A stretch of 13,757 bases of DNA, taken from Terana coerulea (Eukaryota > Basidiomycota > Agaricomycetes > Polyporales > Phanerochaetaceae). The translations under genes and the position numbers were made by a program. Of this stretch, positions 1 through 8,149 are shown one piece after another (the first letter of the stretch is position 1; every line of letters begins with the position of its first letter). Where the stretch lies: NCBI GenBank assembly GCA_024811115.1, contig JAKOGH010000903.1:1-13757 (forward strand), written 5' to 3'. The notes beneath the pieces were generated by a model. It saw only the letters and a program-made list of their open reading frames with translations, was not told the DNA's origin and did no database searches.

Positions 1-323
1 GCAGTTTGTGGGGAGGTGAAGGCCACGGAGAGTGACGGGAAAGCCAGAGGGAAGATAAGCCATTGGATCCAGGCGGAGTGCAAGCATTGCGCATGGTCGG
101 AATCGTCGGTACGGTCGAGGTCGATGTCGGAAATTGGTGGTAGAGTATGGAGGAGATAGCGGTTAAAATGGGCTGGAACGACCAGCAGAGGGTAGTCGAC
201 ATGCCTGACGGTCGGTTGGTTGGAGACAACGGCGGCGGAGTGAAGAGGCAAAGGGAATGCCGGCCGAGTCGGTCCGTCGAACGGCCTCAGATCGAGCCCC
301 ATCGAGCGATGGGCTGTCGGCAT
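1..323 (-). CDS. Unrecognised protein, partial (runs off left edge)
   Basis: An uninterrupted minus-strand frame runs from an ATG at 323 (a second ATG lies at 302) to the window edge, about 107 codons. An in-frame TGA lies just upstream of the first ATG. Codon third positions are strongly biased to C and other pyrimidines, as in the confident genes here. The residue mix looks protein-like: a stretch with HVDYPLLVVPAHFNRYLL, an acidic patch DIDLDRTDDSD, then a hydrophobic, tryptophan-containing end. I do not recognise the family. Neither ATG has a purine at -3, so the true start may lie in an upstream exon. It could be one exon of a longer gene that starts further right. Function is unknown. 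Confidence 0.33.
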   Translation of the reverse strand, partial: MPTAHRSMGLDLRPFDGPTRPAFPLPLHSAAVVSNQPTVRHVDYPLLVVPAHFNRYLLHTLPPISDIDLDRTDDSDHAQCLHSAWIQWLIFPLAFPSLSVAFTSPQT

Positions 324-1047
324 CCGGCGCGTCGGGATTGCTTGCTGTTTCCGTCATCGGCCTGTCCGGTGCGCCACAAAGTCCTCTGCGGTCTAATTTT
401 TGCTTCGCTGTGCTGCTTGTCTCCGCCCAAATGACTGGACGGAGAGCAAGTTCTTCAATATATCCCAATCTCCGGTATATCTTCTATGGTCTTCGCAGCC
501 TACATGCAAGTCGCGGAACCCAGAATAGTCGCTGAGTGTTGAACTTTGCTTCCCCTAGAGCCTATTCAAAGGCTCTGAAGATGTGCAAAACGCCGCTCAA
601 TCCTCGTCCGGCTGAAACCGTTACGCCTGGGCTTCGCATATACCTCCCCAAGCCGCCGGAGATGGAGTACTCAAACTCGTTAGCTATCCACAAGACAGAA
701 GAAAGCCAAGCCCGCCACCGCTCGCGGCAGCCACATGCTTGCAGATTGCCCATCGTGTTGTCTTCGGCCAGATCATGCCCATATAGCGGGCTTGCAAGGT
801 GTTTGCGAGTCATCCGAACAGGGCTGCAGCATCGTGGTTGCCGCGAACCACATCGGAGAGTTCCATCTGCTAGTTCAACTTCAAGGAACGACTACCAAGA
901 CCGCATCTGTATTGCATCTGTGCAATGTTCTGCTGCTGCCGTGATTCGGCGCGTCGTCATTGACAGACTATGGGTATTTTGCGACGGCGCTCGCTGGGCG
1001 AGGCCAGCAAAGTACCATAACCTGTGGTGAGTTCCCATGTTCGAAAT
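324..1047. other. Stretch without a supported gene
   Basis: Both strands carry medium-length open frames here (for example about 165 codons on plus at 536-1030 and about 84 codons on minus at 562-813). None has a convincing composition, conserved motif or splice structure. The stretch may hold the 3' end of the minus gene to its right, or upstream exons or promoter of the left-edge frame. I see no RNA gene or repeat in it. Confidence 0.4.
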
Positions 1048-1632
1048 TCAAGTGACATGACCCTGCATGTCTCCTTGGCATGGCATACCTCGACGAACAT
1101 TTGTCTTCATACGAGATGATGCTGAAGAATTCTCTTCAGCGTCTCGCCTGGTAGCCGCAGACCGGACAAGCGTCCCATTCATTATCGATATCCTATCGGG
1201 GAGGCTCAACGGCAGAGCAACATCTACGCAATCACGCGGATGTTCTCTGAGCTGCGCTTGTGGAGCTACGTCTCGTGTAGAAGCTTCACCTGCGGTGTAT
1301 TTGCGGGCGTACCAAACCGTGCGATCGAGGGTACATGCATGCTTGCCCTGTGGCGCCATATCGAGTGCTCGAATTCGAGCCCTAATGTCGATAATCAGAG
1401 AGGCACCGAGCTTGTTTGTGCCCCACTCGCCGGGAGGGTGTTGTCCAGGGCTCGTATTTGCAAACACAACTCACGGAATTTGCTCCCACAGGCCCTGCCG
1501 AAGAACGGCGCTGCTTGCGCCCAGGAAGACAGCGTGGATCGCGTTCCCACTCCGTTTCTGGAGGAGAGAATAGTCGTTATGGGACATGTCCAGCTTCCGC
1601 CGCACGTTTTCAGAGTTTGTTAGCCAGAGCAT
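1048..1632 (-). CDS. Possible two-exon small protein, unknown function
   Basis: Exon 1 runs from an ATG at 1632 to 1475. A second ATG at 1587 has G at -3 and may be the real start. A 93-nt intron follows (1474-1382, GTGAGT donor, TTAG acceptor). Exon 2 runs from 1381 to a TGA ending at 1048, and the phases match. The product would be 163 aa (148 aa from the inner ATG). The part around the splice joins smoothly (RQGLWEQIP into ARIRALDMAP) and looks protein-like. The C-terminal half is polar and low in recognisable features. No domain, signal peptide or membrane segment is seen. It would be divergent from the small plus-strand gene starting at 1988. The model is tentative, because the second exon is also open on the opposite strand. 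Confidence 0.3.
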
Positions 1633-1854
1633 TCATCACGGACTGGGACGTAAACGGTTGGTCACGACCCTGGACCCCTCTTTCGCGGCCTTCGAAAATC
1701 GCTCGATTTGTACGATGGGGCTTTAAAACCGCGACTTCGGCAGCGAGCCTCGTTATTCCTGAAAACTTCTTCGTCTTCTTGTGCTGGAGGACAGCTGGCG
1801 GGGGCGGACGAGCGTTGCTCAGCAGCTTGCCGACCACGGACGCCAATCTTCCAG

Positions 1855-1987
1855 CACGCCTCACTCTCGTTCTCTTTTCAAATCTCCACCTTCGTCACCT
1901 ACCGTCTCCGTGTCTTTCCACACCGCTCGTTCTCGCCCACCACGTCCCACCAACGCCCGACCTCTGTCGGCCTCTGCCCACGGCGGC
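1855..1987 (+). promoter_or_regulatory. Pyrimidine-rich leader before a small plus-strand gene
   Basis: About 130 bases rich in C and T (repeated CTCTC, TTCTC and CCACC runs) lead directly into an ATG at 1988 with G at -3. CT-rich stretches just upstream of the start are common in filamentous fungal promoters and leaders. This is the main reason to place the start at 1988 rather than in the longer open frame upstream. No TATA box is evident. Confidence 0.3.
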
Positions 1988-2585
1988 ATGTCCACCACCA
2001 AAGCGCAGCTCCTCACGATGGATAGCAGTACCAACGCTGCGACGACTCACCTGCCGTATCAGCTGCGCCTACCTGCGTATCGTTCATCCTATTGTGGTCG
2101 GTATCATCCATATGGGAGGAAGCCGTCCAGTCGCAAGGTCGATCTACTGGTAAGTCTCGAGATATGTTCCATCTGTTCTTGCGGTTCTAATGGCTCTTAC
2201 CGTGCAGAAAACGATCGACATGCGATATTGCAATGACAATCAGAGTCGTGCGAGCTTGACATTGGTAAGTATACGTCCTATATCTTTCTCTATCGTACTA
2301 TCGTTGCTGACCTGTAGCATTGTAAAGTCCATCGTGGAAGAAGAGGAAGAGACGGACGACGGGACGGTGGACTCTGGATCCCCGACGGAATCTACTCCAG
2401 ACAGCACGCTTCCCGTCACCAACCCTCGTCCAAAGGCCCTACTCGCTAGGCAGACGAGCTTCACTAACCTGATGATCGTGTGTTTCCTTTGCCATCCTGC
2501 ATGTCACCCCTGCCCTGATGCCGTCCACTAGGCCTTTGCGTTCGCCATGCGCCGCAGCATCCAATTCAGGAAGATGCACGGCTGA
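1988..2585 (+). CDS. Possible small protein with acidic, Ser/Thr-rich middle
   Basis: The C-terminal part is the best-supported piece. Exon 2318-2477 encodes IVKSIV, a run of glutamates, an S/T/P-rich segment and the motif RQTSFTNL. A good 54-nt intron follows (2478-2531, GTGTGT donor, CACTAG acceptor). The last exon, 2532-2585, encodes AFAFAMRRSIQFRKMHG and a stop, in matching phase. Upstream, the ATG at 1988 opens a frame (MSTTKAQLL) that must shift by one base near 2065-2075. It then gives a hydrophobic stretch (IVHPIVVGII) that joins the 2318 exon in phase across a 166-nt intron (2152-2317, GTAAGT donor, TGTAG acceptor). The product would be about 130 aa, perhaps with one membrane-associated helix. 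I do not recognise the family. The one-base shift could be a sequence error. A cassette exon at 2208-2264 is possible. Confidence 0.35.
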
Positions 2586-3484
2586 GGGCCTTAAGCCATG
2601 GCTTCCACGATCCGCGCTATATTGGCCTGGCTTGCACCGCCTGCACCACCATCGACTTTACACGGACTAATCACCTTGCTTCGGTAGAGTAGTGTTCGTT
2701 ACATAGTACCCTTCAACCTATCTGAACGGAATCACAACCTCATGACAGAAACCGTTTGATGGCTGTGGGGGTTGGACGTCGTTGCTCTGGACAGTATCAG
2801 GTTGTGAGACATGCATAACGACTTCCGCCGCTTGCGTTGGGTAGCGATGCGAATGAGTCACTCAACCATGAAGGCCGTGCTGTTGGTATCGTGTCGTTCA
2901 ACAGATGTCCAGAGGCCTCGTAGAGTGGAAGCGTTGGCTTCCCCGCTTGAGAAGTATCACGTCAAGACAGTCTGCACGCTCGGCACGCATGTTGTCCTCA
3001 TACTTGAGATGGTGTTGATTCGCATCTTGAATATCTTGAGATCTTCTCTTAATTGTACTATTGAGATCATGATGGTGAGCACACTGACAATACGAGTCAA
3101 TAAATTATAACAGTGACAGCGCATGTACATAAAAATAAAGATAGCCATGAAAAGCACCAAGATAGAGACAAGATTGATAGCATACAACCGTTCAAACCAT
3201 GAGGAAAGCAGAGCAATTCTTGATGTTGTAAAGCGCAATAGGAGCCTGTTGGAATGTGCGAAGGTCAGCATGTCGAGAGCAGGGTATGAGCAAACAAACT
3301 TGGGGGTATATGACAAGCAGTAAAATGGATGTAAGCGGGACTGATGACCACGGCCAGTATGCAGGTGTCTGTGAATTCATAGGTCGTGTGAGAGGTGAAG
3401 GGTGAAGTCTACATTGCGGTTTCAGTAAGCGTTTTATCGCAGAGGTAAAGCGTTGAGTACGCACCACGATGGGATGCGGCACAG
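2586..3484. other. Gene-free stretch downstream of HD1
   Basis: No supported gene on either strand. The part around 3000-3330 is AT-rich. The minus-strand frame there (2957-3316) translates to a hydrophobic product that is best explained by base composition. The stretch probably holds the 3' untranslated and terminator sequence of the small plus gene (left) and of HD1 (right), which converge here. Confidence 0.45.
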
Positions 3485-5494
3485 TCACACAGTCAAAGCG
3501 TGGTCAACTGTATAGAGCAAGGGAGGCATCGGGGAAAGTTTTGGAGAAGGCTCGGACGTCGCGCGCAGTAAGGCTTCCCAGAAGTCGAGCTCACCACGCT
3601 CAGGATTTGTCGATGGAGTCATTTTTGCCAAGTACTGGTCGATCTCGGTGACCTGATCGGGAGTTGGTGACGACGAGAAGTCACCATGTGAACCTGGAGA
3701 GCCGCTAACCCCCTTGTTCATCTCAGTCGAGTGCTGTGCTGGTGGGGGCACGGACTTCGTTGGTGTCGAGGATGGTGCGTCGGAGATGGTCTGAGTGGGG
3801 CATTTTAGCACGATGGTTCAAACCACTGTCTAGAAACCCACTTCTGCAAGCGACTCATCTCTATTCTGTAACGATGGTAACGCTGAACATTGGGCTACGA
3901 AATCTGGAGCACGGTGAATGACGGATTCCGCCGAGGTGTGGAGCTACGTACGAGATGGTATCAAGTTAATGTGCTGAGGGGGATCAGCGGTGACACCCCC
4001 ATCACATGCGGTGAAGTCCAAGAATTGGTTGAAGTCGATGTCAGGCAGCGGGAGCATATTTTCGAGCTGCTCCAGGAAAGAGTCTATGCCGCTCATTGTT
4101 TGGATATCGACAACCGGTTCGCTGGTCACGGGAAGGGGTTCGAAACAGCTTGTCGCCTCTGGGAGCCAACCCGTGGACCGTTCCGTGAGCGCTTGGGAGC
4201 TGGGTGGCTATCCGCATCCGACAATCTGCGCTTTCGCGAGATATTTTGCGTGGCCTTCGGCGAGTAGGGAGTAGGGTCGGAGAGTGCTGGTTGCGACTTG
4301 ACCAGGAAAGGATCCGACCAACAGTCGAAAGATGAAGCGGTGATAGACCGGCGAATGTCCTGCTCAGCTGGAGTTGTTTCGGGAGACAACCTTGAGATTC
4401 CCTTATCAGAGGCGACAAAGGAACTGCTGGGCTTAGCTTAGCACCCCAGCACGCAGAAACAATCTGAGTACGTACCGACGCCGTTTAAGGAGCTGCTTGG
4501 GAGAACTTTCTCCCAGTGAAAGATTATTGTCGATCCAAACCCCGACGTCGTCAAACGAATGTTGCGACAAGAATTCGAAGAGTGGTTCATCGTCATCGCT
4601 CTCCGAACTGGAAAAAACCAAGGAAGGAGGGCGAGAGGGGGAAGACTGCTCCGCGACTTGGGAGAGATGGGGTGAGTCCAGGGGCCAGCTCTGAGCGCCA
4701 TTACCAGAGGAAGACGACGTGCGGCGTGGGCTGACGAATTCGACGCTTCGAGAGGCGCGGCGTGGGCTGTTCTGCGTCCCGGAGTTGTATAGGTTCTCGA
4801 GTCTTGCTTTAACGGTGAACAGATCGGAGGCTACTTCGAAGGGAAGGCTAGAGTCCCCCTCACCGTCAGAGAAGAGACGCCTCGCCGCCGCCACGGCAAG
4901 ACTCCGGGAGCCCTGGAAGTGACGTTTGCACAAAGACACCCAGCCGATATGCCGCCGCATGGATTTGAACCAGTCGTCCATGGTCCGCACTGAAATAATC
5001 GCCAGTTTGGCGAAATGTTTCTTCTGCGAACGAGAGGGATAAGGGTCGTGTAAGTGATTCAGCAACCACTGGTACGCCGAATGGATGAAGGCAGGTGGCG
5101 CCGACGGCGCGGTTGAAGGTCGTTCGCGCGCGTGTATGCGGGAGGGGGTTACTTGGGTGATGGTCTCTGGAGTCGCCAAGTCGTCGAGGGATAGGCTACT
5201 GAGCAAGGTGTCTACATCGCTCAGATATGCAGAAGTCATCGTCTTTGTTTGGGCCTCCAACTCCACCATGTCCTCACTCAACTTAGCCACCCTGGACATA
5301 GTCGAGAATGCCAACACCCTGAAGTCTTCGTCAATATCGTCTGTCAAAGCGGCATTGACGTCGTCACAGAGTATCGTCCATTTCTGATCGAATTCATCGA
5401 GAGGTGCTGCACCGGCGAGGACAGCAAGGAACTCGGTTTCCGCGTCTACGAGTCGCTGGCGAAGGGAAGCGACGGAATGAAGACTCGAAGACAT
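3485..5494 (-). CDS. HD1: HD1-class homeodomain mating-type transcription factor (MAT-A), apparent frameshift in C-terminal region
   Basis: Transcription factor that pairs with a non-self HD2 partner to control sexual development; it acts in the nucleus. The start ATG at 5494 has a CACC context; upstream in-frame starts are poorer. Exon 1 (5494-4476) encodes an N-terminal helical region (residues about 5-105, the expected self/non-self dimerisation part) and an atypical TALE-like homeodomain (about 132-188) with WLLNHLHDPYPS and recognition helix DDWFKSMRRHIGW. The invariant Asn of WFxNxR is Ser178. A 49-nt intron (4475-4427) leads in phase to exon 2, with nuclear-localisation motifs (about 403-421, RKRRLSD and PKRSR). 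The frame then hits TGA at 4128-4126, giving 439 aa. In the next frame from 4129 the coding pattern continues: an acidic-hydrophobic segment (FLEQLENMLPLPDIDFNQFL), a 48-nt intron (3951-3904), a 62-nt exon, a 51-nt intron (3841-3791) and a final exon to a stop at 3485. This adds about 181 residues. One missing C near 4130 would restore a roughly 620-aa protein, closer to the family's usual size. The identification is firm; whether the truncation is real is open. Confidence 0.93.
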
Positions 5495-5660
5495 GGTGAA
5501 GGGGTGGGGTGAGAAGGGATAGAGTGCTGACCACGCCGTGCTAGTGGTATATGTCGATGTCGCTGAGACAATGCACAAAGGAGAACGCACTGCGTTCGGT
5601 CCCAACAATCAACAAGAAAGTGACGCTTTATTTGACCATGCTTGACTCTGGCGTTTGGAG

Positions 5661-5696
5661 TATTGTGCACTATTGTGCTCAATATGTACCCATATT
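5661..5696. repeat. Tandem 10-mer plus small palindrome in the HD promoter
   Basis: Two adjacent 10-mers, tattgtgcac and tattgtgctc (5661-5680), differ at one position. They are followed at once by an inverted repeat, aatatg-tacc-catatt (5681-5696). One 10-bp step is about one helical turn, so the two copies would face the same side of the DNA. This could be a dimeric factor site; function is not shown. Confidence 0.5.
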
Positions 5697-5738
5697 AGGG
5701 TATCCTTCTGAATGATGTTCACAAAATCTTAGTTATAG

Positions 5739-5789
5739 CCTGGATTAGTCCTGGATTGCGTTAAGTTTCATTCTTCCCACGACTAATCC
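5739..5789. promoter_or_regulatory. Inverted repeat GGATTAGTC / GACTAATCC in the HD promoter
   Basis: ggattagtc at 5742-5750 is matched by its exact reverse complement gactaatcc at 5781-5789, with 30 bases between. The left arm also lies in a direct repeat, cctggatt at 5739-5746 and 5750-5757, spaced 11 bp apart. The core ATTA/TAAT is the typical homeodomain recognition core. A role in autoregulation by the HD1/HD2 dimer is a guess. Confidence 0.4.
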
Positions 5790-5914
5790 CCTAACCCCGA
5801 GGCCTGAGGCGTGAACAAAGGAGGAGAATACGAACTTCCCACGCTCCGTCAGCTATCTAGTAAAGGCTCGAACGTTTATGTTGGCCCCCGTACTTGCACT
5901 TTCTCTTACTCACA

Positions 5915-7679
5915 ATGCCGACCGACACACACATTGCTCTCTCGAAGATTTCCTCAGCAGCGCACCACTTGTCGCATCTGACGGAGCGAATGTCCAACGC
6001 CCATAAACCTAAGCCACCATCCCCGCCTACCACTCTTGACATTACCTTCACTCTGCCCCACGCCACGCCAATCACATCTGACCTCCTGTCGCAGGGCTTC
6101 AGCCTTCGCTTTGCGCAGCAAGCATCTGAGGTCTATATTCGCGATGCAGAGAAGATAAGGCAGCGGTACGAACAGGGCATGAAGACGATTGTGCCAAAAT
6201 ACACAGCTTCGAGTACGGGTGAAGAGTCGCGTATAACGCCCTCTGCCATCAAGCGTACATACGAGTCATTTTACGCCATGTCGTTACGCGAATCTGCCGA
6301 CAGATTCATTGCCGCTACTCGTCAGATACTGTCATCGAAATCGCACTCTTCACCCCGAAACCCCCACGACGTTTCCTCCTACCAAGAGCGACGATCAGCC
6401 TTCAAGCAGGTCGCGTCTTGCCCTTTTCAATATATATGCTCTTACTTATCGCACATCACCCTTAGGAAGCTCTGCCCGTATTAGAGAAAGCTTTCCTGGA
6501 GAATGCTTATCCAACTCGTTCTGAGAAAGAACACCTTGCCGAGCGAACCTGTATGGAGTTTAGGCAAATACATGTCTGGGTTCGTACCTCTCGCTAGCAG
6601 CGACCTAACACAACTTAATTCGTGCTTACGTGCAAACAGTTTCAGAACCGTCGCAGTCGCTCAAAGAAGGAAGGCCAAGAATTGAAGAAGGGCTCATTCT
6701 GTTATAGTAGTCGTGAAGGCAGCGTGGACGAATTCTGTCAAATGATCGCTACCACAAACGAGTCAAGGCGACCCTTGTCGGACGTAGAAACGGACAGCCA
6801 GCTTTCCGCCCCCGTGAGTGACTTTGTGTACTTACTGTTTCATCGTCTCAACGGACCACTGTCATGCAGCCTGTGGCATCCCCAGATGCCCACTGCACCG
6901 CCTTAGCAGCTGAGCGTCCTGCACATGCGTATCCTGCTCCATATCCTCCCGTATGCGATTACGACCCTTTCCCCCACCGGCCCGACTCCATCCAGTTCGA
7001 CATTCCATGGCCCCGACAAGCACCATGCACAAGTATGCAACAGCATGTCCCTCTCGTTGACGTGGACACTTTGTCACAGTCATTCGCGAGCATGGTGATT
7101 TGCTCCACCACCATCCAGACTCCGAGTGATCAAAGTCATTTGCCGACAAAGCCACGCACTCCGAGAAGGTCTCCCTGGCCTACGCTTTGCGCAAGCGTCA
7201 CTGTGCCTTCTAAAGCGCCACTTCCTGCCTTAGTCCGGAGGACGGTCACTGCGTTCTCTTCGTCAGGATCCTTGAGCTCAACAGCCTCTGCCTCCTCGGC
7301 CAAGATATTATCACCAAATGCACCCGCCACACCCGCAGGAACCTTCGAATGTCCTCCGTTCGATATCTTCCATCATTCCGTTATGGCGTCATCAAGACGC
7401 AGATCAAGCCTCAAATCGTTCCCTCTTCGCGACTGTGCTCATCCCTATGCTTCAGTTTCAAGGCCACTTAAGACGGTTTCTCGCTCCCCCTCGCTGAGCT
7501 CCGTTACGTCCGTACAATCATGCCTTTCTTCCTCGAGCAGTAGCTCGTCTTCATCCCTAGACTCGCCACTGCTAACGCCACCACTCCTCCCGGCAGACCT
7601 TCCGCTGTGCACGTCGAAGTCAGAAGACGCGCAGTACGCTACGCAAATCCTGGACTTTCCGTCACATCACATCGACTAA
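5915..7679 (+). CDS. HD2: HD2-class homeodomain mating-type transcription factor (MAT-A)
   Basis: DNA-binding partner of a non-self HD1 protein; the heterodimer activates dikaryon development in the nucleus. The start ATG at 5915 has A at -3. There are four exons: 5915-6409, 6466-6579, 6640-6813 and 6870-7679. Introns are 56, 60 and 56 nt, all GT-AG and all phase 0, giving 530 aa. The N-terminal region (residues 1-150) is helical and should carry partner specificity. The homeodomain is a canonical 60-residue type (about 156-215), with Leu and Phe of helix 1 at 171 and 175 and WFQNRR at 203-208. The third-helix Asn206 is present. The second intron splits Trp203 from Phe204. A basic tail follows (RRSRSKKEGQELKKG). 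The C-terminal half is rich in Ser and Pro, with basic SSRRRSSLK and a 10-serine run at about 481-490 written with mixed codons. No frameshift is seen, unlike HD1 and MIP. It is divergent from HD1 across 420 bp and convergent with MIP. Confidence 0.94.
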
Positions 7680-8149
7680 CGGCATACTCTCGATCTTCAA
7701 AGTTCCAACTGGCATGTCTCATGATACTTTTTGAGATGTTATTCTGGGTGAGCGCTCGCCCATCTCCCGCAGCGTTTTCCACTCGCCCAATCTTCTTCAC
7801 TGTTGCCGCGTCGTTTGACTTCGGGTTGCCACACATAACCGATGATCTTTTCCCCCTCGTATCATTATCATATCCTTATTGGTGTCAGACGTCCATGTAC
7901 TATTACTGTAATGCTTAGAACCTTCTGTTTTATCATCGTGCTACAGGCTTCAAACATGACAACTGACAGTGCTGGCACCACTACATCAAGCGTTTCGACT
8001 ACAAGCCGTCAAGACAGAAGCTCAGGGGATAATCGCACCTACTGCCCGGGTGCTCTACAGCTACAGTGCTCGCTCTATGATCGCAAGCTGCTCACGAAGC
8101 GCGGATGTCGGTCCGTCAAACTGTCAAGTAGCACCCTGCCCATGGTGAT
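7680..8149. other. Convergent 3' region between HD2 and MIP
   Basis: HD2 (plus) and MIP (minus) end facing each other across 470 bp, so this stretch should hold both 3' untranslated regions and polyadenylation signals. Open frames across it are short and not protein-like. I see no perfect AATAAA on the HD2 side and no clear third gene. Confidence 0.5.

Larger units (their letters stand above)
5495..5914. promoter_or_regulatory. Shared bidirectional promoter of HD1 and HD2
   Basis: A 420-bp spacer separates the divergent start codons of HD1 (5494, minus) and HD2 (5915, plus), so it must hold both promoters and 5' leaders. It contains tandem and inverted repeats near its middle (listed separately) and a CT-rich stretch just before the HD2 ATG (ACTTTCTCTTACTCACA). 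Divergent HD pairs with a common promoter are the standard arrangement in Agaricomycete MAT-A loci. Co-regulation is inferred. Confidence 0.8.

Noticed and set aside
735..944. Plus-strand frame with a faint resemblance to the protease-to-integrase part of Copia-type polyproteins
   Set aside because: Only a few loosely placed residues match. There is no catalytic triad, no CCHC knuckle and no terminal repeats nearby.
536..1030. 164-codon plus-strand open frame
   Set aside because: Composition is rich in Arg, Ser and Cys, as in out-of-frame translations. There is no motif and no sensible splice or start context.
2957..3316. Minus-strand 119-codon frame with a strongly hydrophobic, membrane-like translation
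   Set aside because: The stretch is AT-rich, which by itself gives Ile/Leu/Met-rich translations. There is no good start context, splice structure or recognisable motif, and it lies in the likely HD1 3' region.
4126..4300. A hidden intron in HD1 exon 2 that would bridge the frame change
   Set aside because: I tried the GT and AG pairs in reach. The main combinations either have the wrong length modulo 3, use poor donors or remove the nuclear-localisation region. A one-base indel is simpler.
5556..5570. GATG-N8-ACA, close to the GATG-N9-ACA binding site described for fungal b-type HD heterodimers
   Set aside because: The spacing is one base short, and a single near-match to a degenerate motif is expected by chance.
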